Shown here: positions 11,063 to 20,547 of the stretch, piece by piece
Position numbering within the stretch: position 1 is the first letter of the stretch
Layout: each line of letters starts with the position of its first letter
From: Orobanche coerulescens
Lineage: Eukaryota > Streptophyta > Magnoliopsida > Lamiales > Orobanchaceae
NCBI GenBank assembly: GCA_033398695.1
Contig: CM065809.1
Span: 179,232,501 to 179,296,500 of the forward strand
DNA: 64,000 nt
Direction: 5' to 3'
Position numbers and translations under genes: made by a program
Notes under the pieces: model-generated
Database searches by the model: none
Told to the model about the DNA's origin: nothing
Seen by the model: the letters and a program-made list of their open reading frames with translations, nothing else

Positions 11063-11468
11063 TAGGGCTGTCATTCGAGCCGGGTGAGCTCGAGCTCGAG
11101 ATAAACGAGCTCGAGCTCGAGATAAATGAGCTCGAGCTCGAGGTTTTGTTAACGAGTCGATCCGGCTCGTTTAGGTAAACGAGCTCAAAGTACTGATTGA
11201 ACTCGACTCGTTTAATTTACGAGTCGAGCCGAACCGGCTCGTTTAGCTAAAGGAGTCGAGCTGATCGAGCAACTCAATTAAAATTACAGTTAAATGAGCT
11301 TAATCTTGTGTCCGAGATCGACTCGTATAAATGAGTTCGAGCCGAGCTGGCTTGTTTAGCTAAACGAGCCCAATCCTATGTTCGAGCTCGACTCGCTAAC
11401 GAGCTCAAGTCGAGCCGAGTCCTGATAAACGAGTTCGAGCTCGCAGCTCGGCTCGAATTACAGCCCTA
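11063..11468. mobile_element. non-autonomous hAT element, GAGCTCGAGC-word body
   Basis: The ends are TAGGGCTGTCATTCGAGCC and the inverse of TAGGGCTGTAATTCGAGCC, matching at 18 of 19 positions. The body consists of gagctcgagc, cgagccga and gctcgtttag words. The flanking 8-mers are cttataat (11055-11062) and ctcacaat (11469-11476), alike at six of eight positions with both changes C/T, so the duplication is probably decayed. It is non-coding. An extra copy of tttatagtatac flanks it 45 bases beyond the right end. Confidence 0.75.
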
Positions 11469-11880
11469 CTCACAATCAGCAATACAGAGACACAATATAT
11501 GACTCTTGGGACCTTTATAGTATACTCATAATTTTAGGCTCGAACATTAAGATGCAGAAGGTCCGGCTCGATCACCATTTCAAATTTGACATTATTTTCT
11601 ATAAAATAAAAACTCCAAGAAATTATATTAAAATAAAAATATTTCATTTTATTTTTTGTATTTCATTAAAGCAACGCAATTTTTAGGTAAATACAAATCT
11701 TTATATGAATGTAAAAAGATATAGGGGACAGACTTGGTAAAAGATATGTTGAAAGTGCAGGGGCTTAAATGAAATAAACCGAGACTGCAAGTTACAAAAG
11801 TGCCAAATCCATCATCCATCAACGTCCCTCCCGGCCCCGCTGAATAAATGAGCGGTGCTACGTCGGAGGCACGGGTAAAC
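11469..11880. other. unassigned AT-rich sequence
   Basis: I see no gene or element end. The last 100 bases (tgccaaatccatcatccatc onward) become GC-richer as the retroelement relic begins. Confidence 0.35.
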
Positions 11881-12795
11881 CAGCCGACTCGTGCGAACGC
11901 ATGGCGCGCCTACATGAATGGACGGATGTTACGTGGGGGGCACACCACATGAGAGATTGTCCCAAACTGGGAACCTTGAGTGTGATGGCGGAGGAGACGT
12001 CTGCCCTTCCAGAGGACTTGAGGCAGCACATTTGCGCTCTTCATCAACTTAACTCAGCCGTGGAGACGGCATCGCATGGGGAAAGACCGCGAGGTGATCC
12101 TTTGTTGTTTGCGGAGGGATACATCAATGGTCAGCCGGACAAAGCATTAGTCGACACGGGGCCGACCACAACTACATCAATGACGGCGAGGCGCGGAGTT
12201 GGGAATTCGAGTCATATCAGCGAGGGGCTGGATGAAGTCCAAAAATACATCGGTTGTAAAACCGATGTAATAACAACATGCACATCAGTTACCAACAGAT
12301 GTGATTTACATCTTTAACATCGGTAAACCGATGTAAACTAACCGATGAGACGAACAAAATATAACATCGGTTGTTAAACGATGTAAATATTAACAAATCA
12401 CATCGGTTTAGCAACCGATGAAAATATCAACAAATAACATCGATTTTGAAAACCGATGTGATTTTTTTACATCGGCGGATACGACATTGGTTGTAAAACC
12501 AATGTGAATGGCATAAAAAACCGATGTGAAATCCTATTTTCATAGTAGTGATTGTACGGGTCATGAAAATCGCGAACGGGTGCGAGTGAAAAATGGCACA
12601 TGGGAGACACACGTGCATTTCAAGGTAACTATGATGGATGATCGGGACATTATACTGGGCATGGAGTTCATGGAGAAGAATAATGCAGACCCGGTTCCAC
12701 GATCTACGTGTATGACAATGACAAGCCACAAGTAATCCCGTTAACCATAGAGCCTTTAATTAAATGTGCAGACGGTAACCTTCTAGATTATTTTT
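11881..12795 (+). pseudogene. Ty3-type gag zinc-knuckle/protease relic
   Basis: The readable pieces are HHMRDCPKLGTLSVM (end of a gag zinc knuckle), LLFAEGYINGQPDKALVDTG (protease strand with the DTG-type active site), RGWMKS just before 12241, and after 12550 the stretch VTMMDDRDIILGMEFMEKNN (protease C-terminal part), then VIPLTIEPLIKCADGN to 12790. This order matches Ty3-type gag-protease. Several frameshifts are present, RT and integrase are absent, and a CACTA end cuts the protease at 12241-12550. The lineage is not resolved. Confidence 0.65.
12241..12550. mobile_element. CACTA (EnSpm) terminal fragment with ACATCGGT/ACCGATGT palindromes
   Basis: The right end, TTTTCATAGTAGTG, inverted starts CACTACTATGAAAA, the CACTA signature. 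The body is a series of subterminal palindromes of the form ACATCGGTT..AACCGATGT, about nine half or full copies. The left side starts abruptly at aaaaatacatcggttg without CACTA, so only one terminus is intact or the left terminus was lost. It interrupts the protease relic right after the codons for RGWMKS. No transposase is present. Confidence 0.65.
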
Positions 12796-13099
12796 GGGTT
12801 GTTACACGCCGTAGACCCTTCTGGCAAGAATCCATCCGGCAAATACAGAACAACTCCAATCATAATTGACCAACAAGGTCAATCTACACAAAAATCAATA
12901 AATAAAATACAATGGCATACCCTTGCAAGAGTTAATACACGAGAACGGAAGAAAAATACAACTTAAATGACACTAATAATTTACTGACTCTCTTGTGATT
13001 AGCATCGTCGCCTTTCATCCTGAAGTAGTGTACTTGTACTCGAATACTAGAAATAAGAATATAGAAGAGTGAAATAAGTTGGATCAACATAAAAACTTT

Positions 13100-13430
13100 C
13101 GATTATTATAATAAATATAAATATAATTTTATATAAAAAAAGATCCTTTATCCTGGTATAGTTGGGAGTTCCTATAACTTAATCAATTCGTGTATTTTGA
13201 AAAAGGGTAGATTTTTAAATATTATTTATTTTTTTATTTACAAATAAAGATTATCAATTTTGGAAAAATAGGAAAAAGCCGGCTATCAGAATCGAACCGA
13301 TGACCATCGCATTACAAATGCGATGCTCTAACCTCTGAGCTAAGCAGGCCTATATAATAGAAATTATCTCTGAATAGAAATTCCATACACTAAAAAAAAA
13401 AATAAAACAAAGAATAGAATCCCTAATTTA
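13100..13430. other. nuclear plastid DNA fragment (NUPT) around trnT-UGU
   Basis: The tRNA at 13277-13349 is plastid type and its flanks (atcctttatcctggtatagt upstream; AT-rich spacer downstream) look like the plastid spacers around trnT-UGU. The surrounding sequence is nuclear LTR relic on both sides, so this is a transfer of organelle DNA into the nucleus. The outer limits are approximate because I am judging plastid spacers from memory. Confidence 0.6.
13277..13349 (-). tRNA. trnT-UGU: plastid-type tRNA-Thr(UGU), in a nuclear plastid insert
   Basis: Read on the minus strand it begins GCCTGCTTAGCTCAGAGG. The D-arm (AGCTCAGAGGTTAGAGC), the anticodon stem ATCGC/GCGAT with loop ATTTGTAAT containing TGT, and the T-arm GTTCGATTC are intact. 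The acceptor stem GCCTGCT/AGCCGGC has one mismatch, which I believe plastid copies share. The anticodon UGU reads threonine. As a nuclear copy it is probably not expressed, though internal A and B boxes are present by sequence. Confidence 0.85.
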
Positions 13431-14518
13431 CAATAAATCTTCCATGTTGATCCTGTGGACACTCTTACAGTGCTGAATACCTGAATAGGCATCTACCTCC
13501 CGAATCATTGGGGCTTAGCAATCTTGAATCTTGCTAGTACAAGTATTCGAGATTGAAACCACGTTCCAAATATAAACAAGCTACCCACCACAACAAAGAC
13601 ACACCAATCATTGAAATAATCTTTTGAAGAATCCCAAAATACATTCGCTTAAATAAAAATCGTTTTAACACCCTTGAGTTCATATGAACCCTTGAAAGTT
13701 TGTAATATACTTTGCTATCTCGGATAATTTTACTGAAACTATAAACCTTAAATTACATACGTATCATTTTATTCAGGAACCATTCTAGTCAAGTACCAAA
13801 GACCTGTATATAATGTATCTCAATGCCAAGAACAAGATACTCTGCTATTCCGGATATATCACATGTAGTCAAAACAACAAGGATCCTCGACCCAAAATAA
13901 ATGCACATCATCGGAAGGTGAATTCTCGTGATAGACCCACTTAACACATATCCCCTGAGGTCTCATCGAAACGGCCTGAGGTGGGCAAACCACGTCCGCG
14001 ACCAGGCCCCTTAGCACAGGTCACCCGAGGTTCTGTCGAACCGCCCCGAGGTGGACATCTCACAACACAATTCGCATCATAGTCAAGCACTTGCTAGAAA
14101 TGGCCACTTTATTCGACATATATTCCGAACCGACGAATAATGCATTTATGATCATTCCAACAAACATCAATATCCAACAGTACGCTAGTTACCAAGTCCA
14201 GAATCATCACTATGTTCATTATTATCCTATAATCACAAGCTAATTAATTGGATGATATGATACCTCATTTGTGTCTAACGAATTATCGACCGGATCAAAC
14301 GACCAACGATACTCAACCGGAATTTTATATCTCAGTTTAACTAGCTAGTGATTCCAAATTCTTGAATGACCGTCCTGAGCATAAATTCCGATCGCGGACT
14401 CACTTTGTAGGTCATAATACACAAATCTGCTCGTATACCAATTCTTTAAGACTTTCCTCTACGCCTTCGTCTTCCGTGTCCATAATTTCAACACAAATAC
14501 ATGCACACAGCCATGGTT

Positions 14519-14569
<51 letters not shown>
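14519..14569 (+). repeat. (CA)n(TA)n microsatellite
   Basis: Short (CA)n followed by a long (TA)n run, just upstream of the Athila insertion. Confidence 0.9.
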
Positions 14570-14574
<5 letters not shown>

Positions 14575-15719
14575 AAATGACTGTTGTTAAGAAAATGACT
14601 TTTGGTTCTTTTGTTCGCATCGTGATATTTTTTTTGATTTATAAATAATGATTGATTATTCAAATTAAATTCTCGCAAGTGTACGAATCGCTTTTGTAGG
14701 AAGCGGTAAATAACTCCGAGGTCGATCTCTCGAGGAATTGGAAACGGTTTAAAATTCGAAAATGTTCGGCAAATAGTCGAATGAACAAAAGTAAAATTAA
14801 TTAAAATACATCATTGGTTCGATTGGATTAAAATTACTAGTGCGTAAAATTTAAATGAATTAAGTGGTAACAACACCAATTCGATCGTTGGATAAATGAG
14901 AGATAACAATAATGAGATTGATATGAGAATTTAGATTCACCGACACACAGGTAATCAATTATTAGTTCCGATACTTAAATAAATAAGGTTTGGAATTATC
15001 GATTGCTCACGATTAAAAGAAATCCGTTTGATGGCGGTAATCCTAAAAATCACGATTGTTCTCAACGAAAATTAAGAGATACTCTTTTGATTGGGATGAA
15101 TCCCTAACTAACAATCAATTAACCGACTACTTTTGATGAGGTAAATCGTTAAAAGATCGAGCGAAAAAGCTCGAGAACATTCACAATCGTTTCTTTCGGG
15201 TCGTTTGATGACGAACACCGATAAAAACCCTCGATTCGAATAATAATAACAACAATGAAAAAGGTTTGATGATCTAATTCAAAAGTTCTTAAACGAAGAA
15301 CGAACAAGAGGCACAATCCCAAACTTTTACCCGGAAAATCAAAAGGAACTAACAATAAAAAATATGTGTGTGGCTATATCTAAAAACCCATATGAAGTGT
15401 TTAGCCACACATGATTAATTCAACAACAATAATGGAAATTGAAGAACAAAATATGGTAAAAACTTCCCTTGTAAATGCCGAAATCGATCTCCCGATGAAG
15501 GTTTGATGATCTTCTTACAAGAATTCACAACAAAATTATACAAGGAATTATTATATCTCACGAAAGCATTTTTTTTCACTCCAAGAACATACAAGGAAGA
15601 TGATGAAATAATCTCACTCAATCCTCACTTTTTGGTGTTTTCTCCCTCAATCTTGTGTTTTTCACCAAAATATCTTTTCCACAAGATAAGTGTATCTCCT
15701 CAAGGGTCACCACCCTTTG

Positions 15720-15726
15720 TTTTATA
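15720..15726 (-). promoter_or_regulatory. LTR TATA box (Athila 3' LTR copy)
   Basis: The minus strand reads GGCTATAAAACAAAGG, a good plant TATA box 75 bases downstream of the palindrome array. The same box is in the 5' LTR at about 27362-27368. Confidence 0.7.
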
Positions 15727-15795
15727 GCCAAAAGATGAAGAATAAGGCTTAAAGTTGTGCAAAAATATCAAGGAAAGTGACATGATCAGAAAAGT

Positions 15796-16029
15796 GACAC
15801 GGCCCGTGTCCTGGGACACGGCCGTGTCGCACTGCGCTGGAAAAACGAAAAAGGTTCTGTGCTGAGGCCCGGCCGTGTCCCATGACACGGCCGTGTTGTA
15901 CTACGCAGGGAAACACAAAACGACTGGATCGGGCTCGGCCGTGTCATAAAAGACACGGCCGTGTTGTACTCTTCCGGAAATAGTGATTCTTACTGGAGCG
16001 AGACCCGGCCGTGTCTTATGACACGACCG
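15796..16029. repeat. paired CGGCCG palindrome array in the Athila LTR
   Basis: Palindromes of the type GACACGGCCGTGTC come in pairs whose CGGCCG cores lie 18-20 bp apart: 15801/15819, 15870/15888, 15936/15956 and 16006/16024. The pairs repeat every 66-70 bp, with less conserved spacer between. On the transcribed strand the array is in U3, upstream of the TATA box. The 5' LTR carries the matching array. Confidence 0.85.
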
Positions 16030-16489
16030 AGTTACCTGATGTGGCTCGAGTCGCCTGGTGCAGCCGAGTCGCCCGTGCGGCCGAGTCGCCTGTGCAGCCA
16101 AGTCCGGTTTTTGGTCTTCTTCGGCTAGATCCTTTGTTCTTGTATCAATACACCTCGGAATTTAGCATATGATATACCGTTTCGAAGCTAATTTCACGAG
16201 GAATTTATATCAAAAGAGAACACATCTCAATTCGGAGTGGAGATTCTATAATTTAGGAGATTCGACCGATACTGCTTCAATCTTTCGTCGTTTTAGGCCC
16301 CGTTTAAGCCCTTGATCGTCATAAACTCCAATATTAGCTATGAAAACGCATATTTCACCACAATCTTCGCTTGGTTATCTATAAATTAAAAACACAACAT
16401 ACCACGCATAAAAGAGAACAAAAATACTAAAAAGCAAATAAAAACACGACTAGAGAGAACAGAATGAGTCAATCAAGATCGACTCATCA

Positions 16490-16508
16490 AACCCCCCCAA
16501 ACTTGAAC
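16490..16508 (-). other. polypurine tract of the Athila element
   Basis: Next to the 3' LTR the minus strand reads gttcaagtttgggggggtt, the purine-rich primer for plus-strand synthesis. A near copy occurs inside the element at 17957-17975. Confidence 0.8.
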
Positions 16509-17812
16509 TTTGATCGTCCCGAGCAAATCACTTTAAATAACCATTCTGAAAAGGGGAACTCAACTGTTAAACTACCTCAAAGGACCTCTTCGAAAATTTC
16601 ATCAATACTCACAAGTAAAATAAGTCGAGTTCTACAAAGTTTTCAAACCTCCGGGGTGCTTCCTTAACATCATAGTTAATACTTGGCAATATAAACCTCA
16701 CTGGTCAAGTGTATTCACTCACTCTCAAAGTGTTATGGATAAGTATACGCTCGGAACTCATTCAATGAAATAAACAACCCCATAGGCTTGCCAATCGTCT
16801 TAATCTCTACCACTGTTTTGTGCATGCAAAATTTTTGTGAATCAAAAAGGGCATTACTCGGCTTGAAATGTAGGCTTTGGTCGAGGTGGGATAAATATGG
16901 CTAAAGTGACTTGGCTCGAGAAATTTTTAGAATTTAAATCACCATAGTCGCTTTAGAAGCTCAAGATTTTTGAGATTTGCTTCTTCCATCGCCTTAATTA
17001 TGAACCACTTGCGATAAGCACTTTTGAAAGTGAAAAACGCAGCGTCACACCCTCCTTATTGCTCCGATTTTTTTTTTTTTTGGCTTGGTTTGATTTAGGA
17101 TCCGTTTTACGCGAATGTAAACGATGGGTCACATGAATACACCCAGTTACTAGGATCACAATTACTTCCAAGCATACTCATATCTAAGGCAACCGTTTTA
17201 CGCGAATATAAACATGGGTCACATGAATACACCCGGTTACTAAGTTCCCAAAAATAGCGGAGTAATTATTTTCACCATTTCAACACTCCCAACAATATGT
17301 ATATCACCCAATATCACCACAATCTTTTGTATCCTTGTCAAAAAATAATTTCTAATTGCTCAAGTAGGAATCGAAGGATTATAGTAATGGAAAGCTCGAT
17401 ATGTGAATTAACAATGAAATAGACAATTACCTCAAATGGGTTTATTTAAGGAATGATCGAATGTCGGGTTGGCCAAAATCGAAGGGTTAAGATCAAAGGT
17501 GCCAAAAAATCATTTCCACTCAATTACACACACACGCTAGTAGTTTTAAACAAGAAACCAAGGCAAGTTCTAGAGTCTTAAATCAAGAATAACACTCGAC
17601 AATGAAACTTGCATTTTAGAAAATGCACGAAGGCTCAATAGCTCACAAGTAGGTTTGTTCATACCTCCAAGATATTAAAACCACTTATTCAATTTCACAC
17701 CCGTTTCGATTATCAACAATTTTTCCTCAACAAATTATCCTTGATTTGTATATCAAAACAACGAAATAAATCCTGAGGCATTCCAAAAATTCACACTTCA
17801 AAGTTTTCTTCA
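16509..17812 (-). other. non-coding 3' region of the Athila element
   Basis: Long untranslated stretch between ORF3 and the 3' LTR, usual for Athila. It contains a diverged tandem duplication: ccgttttacgcgaat...catgaatacaccc at 17104-17150 and again at 17193-17240. No reading frame of note. Confidence 0.6.
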
Positions 17813-19416
17813 AGTTTGCGAAATAAAAACACACCAAGTAAAAACACACCACAAATAAGTGAAAAATGTCCAAAACACACCAAAAATAAGCAAACAAGCA
17901 AAATAGTATCCGAAAACAAATAAAAAGAACAAGAGTAATGAAGTATTTCTTGACCAATCCCCCCCAAAACTTGAATTAAAGAATATACGAACGAAGGGGG
18001 TATAGTATTTAAACAAAAGAATTTCATTGGTCAAGAAATACTTACAACCATCTTGGTGGGGCGGGGAAAGTGGCCTTCTTTGGACGTGCCACTCGTGCAT
18101 TTGTCTCACAAGAGACAATATCTCGCGTCGCTCCCGTCTCGCCTCCTCTCGGTAGGCCTCAAACTCCTCCCTTAATGTTGGGCGTGAGGGGGCACGTCCA
18201 ATTTCGGCCCGCCTTGACGTCTCGGGCCGATCTCTCGTGATTTCTTCCTCTTCTTCTTCGCTCTCATCTTCTTCCTCGTCATCCGGGCCTCTTTCATAAT
18301 CCTCCTCCTCTTCCATCCTCTCGGCTCTATCCTCATCCATAATGCGCCTAGGTCGAACATTTCGGTCGACAGGGCTGTGACCCGGGGGAGCCAAGCCGGC
18401 TGCCCACCATGCTCGACGGTGTGCCTCCGTAGCCATTTGAAGATTTCCCATATCCCGAATATTATTTATGGTTGTCAAAGGTGGATTCGGGAGGAGGAAA
18501 TGGTCGTTGTCGGTCTGCATGAAGACCATGCGATGTTCATAGTCCAGGATATTCATCACCTTCATCACGGAGATTGAGAGAAGCATATTTCCAGGAAGGG
18601 GGGGGTCCTCCGATCTAACGAAACACCGAAGTGTAGTGCGATAGGGGTAATCAAACCCCCTATCCATATCTCCCCCTTAGGCTTTGTGGCGACATCCTCA
18701 AAATGTTCCGCTACCATGGCCCCGGTTGCCGGAATTGAGTCGTCGAGCATGTGAGTCAGGATATATAACTCCCGCAGTGAAATGGGCCCGGTTTCCTTTC
18801 GGCCATATATGGTATTCGCAATCACCTTGTGTAGGTATCTGAGTACGGGATTGCGAATGTTCGATCCTTTAGCCGATCTTGCAATGTAATATCGCGCCTC
18901 ACTCCCCGGGTATTCTACCATGGATCTCCAGTAAGTTTTACAAGCGAACCGATTTATCGGGTAATGGCCCTCGTGTCTTGCATGATAAATTTTCTCCAAC
19001 TGGACGATAGTCAGTGTCTCTTCGTTGTTGTTAATCCGGAATGTCATTTCGGTCGGTTCTCGAGTCACCGGATCTCTTCTTACAGTTAGAGTACTGAGAA
19101 GCTCCATCGTCAGACATCTATAAGTCGGCCATTGTTGAGTCATCATCCATGCCCAATGCACTCTTCCAAGGAATTTCATCACATCTTCCCTTATCCCCAT
19201 TGCATTCATGCATTCGTCATCGGGCCACCTTGTAGGGAGCATTTTTTTCTGCCCGAGCATTTCCCACCTTTCATATTGCGTATCAGGTAGATTTATTCCA
19301 TAAGATTCCGGGGTTTCCACAGCCCTTTGAATAGCCATTCTTGCCGGCTGGACTTGTTCCCCGCCATTCCTACCCCTTCCGCGTTGAGCATTTCCTCGTC
19401 CTCTTCCTCGTGCCAT
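17813..19416 (-). pseudogene. Athila ORF3 (env-position protein), frameshifted
   Basis: The ATG at 19416 starts MARGRGRGNAQRGRGRNGG, a basic Gly/Arg N-terminus, then a globular part with RYLHKVIANTIYGRKETG resembling the ATHILA ORF-1/ORF3 family (Pfam PF03078 by memory). The frame breaks in a run of eight G's (18598-18605 on the plus strand); the other frame continues with NMLLSISVMKVMNILDYEHR, a very acidic tract (EEEDESEEEEEE, about 18230-18300) and a predicted helical EFEAYREEARRERREIL. The end is strongly hydrophobic (about 17830-17940; LLLFFLFVFGYYFACLLIFG) and could be a membrane segment. A TTTTTGCAG acceptor lies just before the ATG (19420-19421), with a possible donor AAG/GTATAT at 19751. 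The function of this ORF in Athila is unproven. Confidence 0.72.
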
Positions 19417-20010
19417 TTTCTGCAAAAATTTAATAAGGACTTGAGAACGTATTCCTCCCCCAAACTTATAGTAAGTAATAAAATTCCCCCAATATAAACA
19501 TTATCGATCAAAACAACTCCCAAGCAAAATCTATCGTTTAAATTCATCATCTTCGTCATGGAAAACATCTCTTAATTACAAGAATTTTCAATCGATAAAT
19601 TTAATCATCAATGCATGAAGAATTATCAAAAATCCCCAAATTTTATCACCTTCAATTTATTCAAGAACCCTAGATAATTTAGGACTAGCAATTCAAATCA
19701 TCATAGCATGTTCATAACAAAGAATAATCATCAAAAACATGAGAAATATACCTTGATTTCGGAGAAATTGAAGAAAGAAAAAAAATTAAACCCCGGTCCC
19801 AATTCGTCCGATTTGCTCCTTAGAAGAGTGAAATTGGTTGAAAGATGATGATTATGTAGTTGATTCTTGTATCTCTTCTTGATTTTGCATAAAATTTCTT
19901 TAAAAACGAAGAGAAAAATCGGTATTGTAGCAGCTAGGGTTCGCAGGTTTCGCAGGGAGGAAGAAAAATAAAATTTGGAGAAGATAAAAATGGGGAAACG
20001 ACCGTGCTCC
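19417..20010 (-). other. ORF3 leader with a predicted intron
   Basis: Between the internal TATA box and the ORF3 start. A plausible intron on the minus strand runs from 19751 (AAG/GTATAT) to 19420 (TTTTTGCAG/AAAATGG), which would put the ATG four bases into the second exon. No coding motif otherwise. Confidence 0.4.
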
Positions 20011-20018
20011 TTTTTATA
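20011..20018 (-). promoter_or_regulatory. internal TATA box upstream of ORF3
   Basis: The minus strand reads CAGGTATAAAAAGGAGCACG, a near-ideal TATA box 16 bases downstream of the internal palindrome array, about 600 bases before the ORF3 ATG. It is placed to make an ORF3 transcript separate from the genomic RNA. Promoter activity is inferred. Confidence 0.6.
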
Positions 20019-20028
20019 CCTGACCGAC

Positions 20029-20340
20029 TGACACGGCCGTGTTGAAAATGACACGGTCGTGTCGTGCTGTACGTAATAACCCAAAACTCACTGTCGGCCG
20101 ACTCGGCCGTGTCATATGACACGGTCGTGTCTTACTCCCTCAGAAAACCAATATTCACTGAATTGGGGCCCGGCCGTGTCCTGTGACACGGCCGTGTCGT
20201 GCTGTTCGAAATAATCAAATTCTGACTGTACCGAGGCCCGGCCGTGTCCTGACACTCGGCCGTGTCCTACTATTCAAAATCAGCCCATAACCTCCTGTTT
20301 TGAGACCCGGCCGTGCCAAAGGTAACTCGGCCGTGTCCTT
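20029..20340. repeat. internal copy of the paired CGGCCG palindrome array
   Basis: Five pairs with CGGCCG/CGGTCG cores at 20034/20054, 20104/20122, 20171/20189, 20239/20257 and 20308/20328: the same 18-20 bp within-pair and 67-70 bp between-pair spacing as the LTR array, and the same word (GACACGGCCGTGTC). It lies between integrase and ORF3. Confidence 0.87.
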
Positions 20341-20547
20341 CCTGCCCAGATTTTTAGTTTCTGAAAATGCACTCGTTTCCTGCAATTTTAACACCCACAG
20401 TTAAACCGGTCAGTTTCGAATCGAATAAAAACAAATAAGGAAAATAAATGCGAAAAACAAAAGACAAAAAAAATCTAACTAAAACGTTGGGTTGCCTCCC
20501 AAGTAGCGCTTTTTTATAGTCATTAGCTCGACTTCTTTCCGTTTTGC

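Larger units (their letters stand above)
12796..14520 (-). mobile_element. degenerate LTR fragment related to the 35.7 kb and 60.6 kb LTRs
   Basis: The order of words parallels the two better LTRs: ttacacgccgtagaccctt near the start, gtgattagcatcgtcgcctt near 12995, gatcctgtgg near 13450, cttagcaatcttgaatcttg then ctagtacaagtat near 13515, caagtaccaaagacctgtat near 13790, and the ccccgaggtgg-like repeats near 13960-14055. Both outer ends are missing. The strand is inferred from those relatives. A plastid fragment lies inside it. Confidence 0.55.
14653..16489 (-). repeat. 3' LTR of the Athila element
   Basis: 1837 bp, TGATTATTC at the plus-strand left edge and GACTCATCA at the right, so TG...CA ends. 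On the minus strand it has the palindrome array (16029-15796), a TATA box (15726-15720) and then the R/U5 part. It is highly similar to the right LTR; many of the differences I see are in the GC-rich array. Confidence 0.92.

Noticed and set aside
13277..13349. A functional nuclear tRNA-Thr gene
   Set aside because: Sequence and flanks are plastid type and it sits in LTR relic; a nuclear insert of plastid DNA is simpler.
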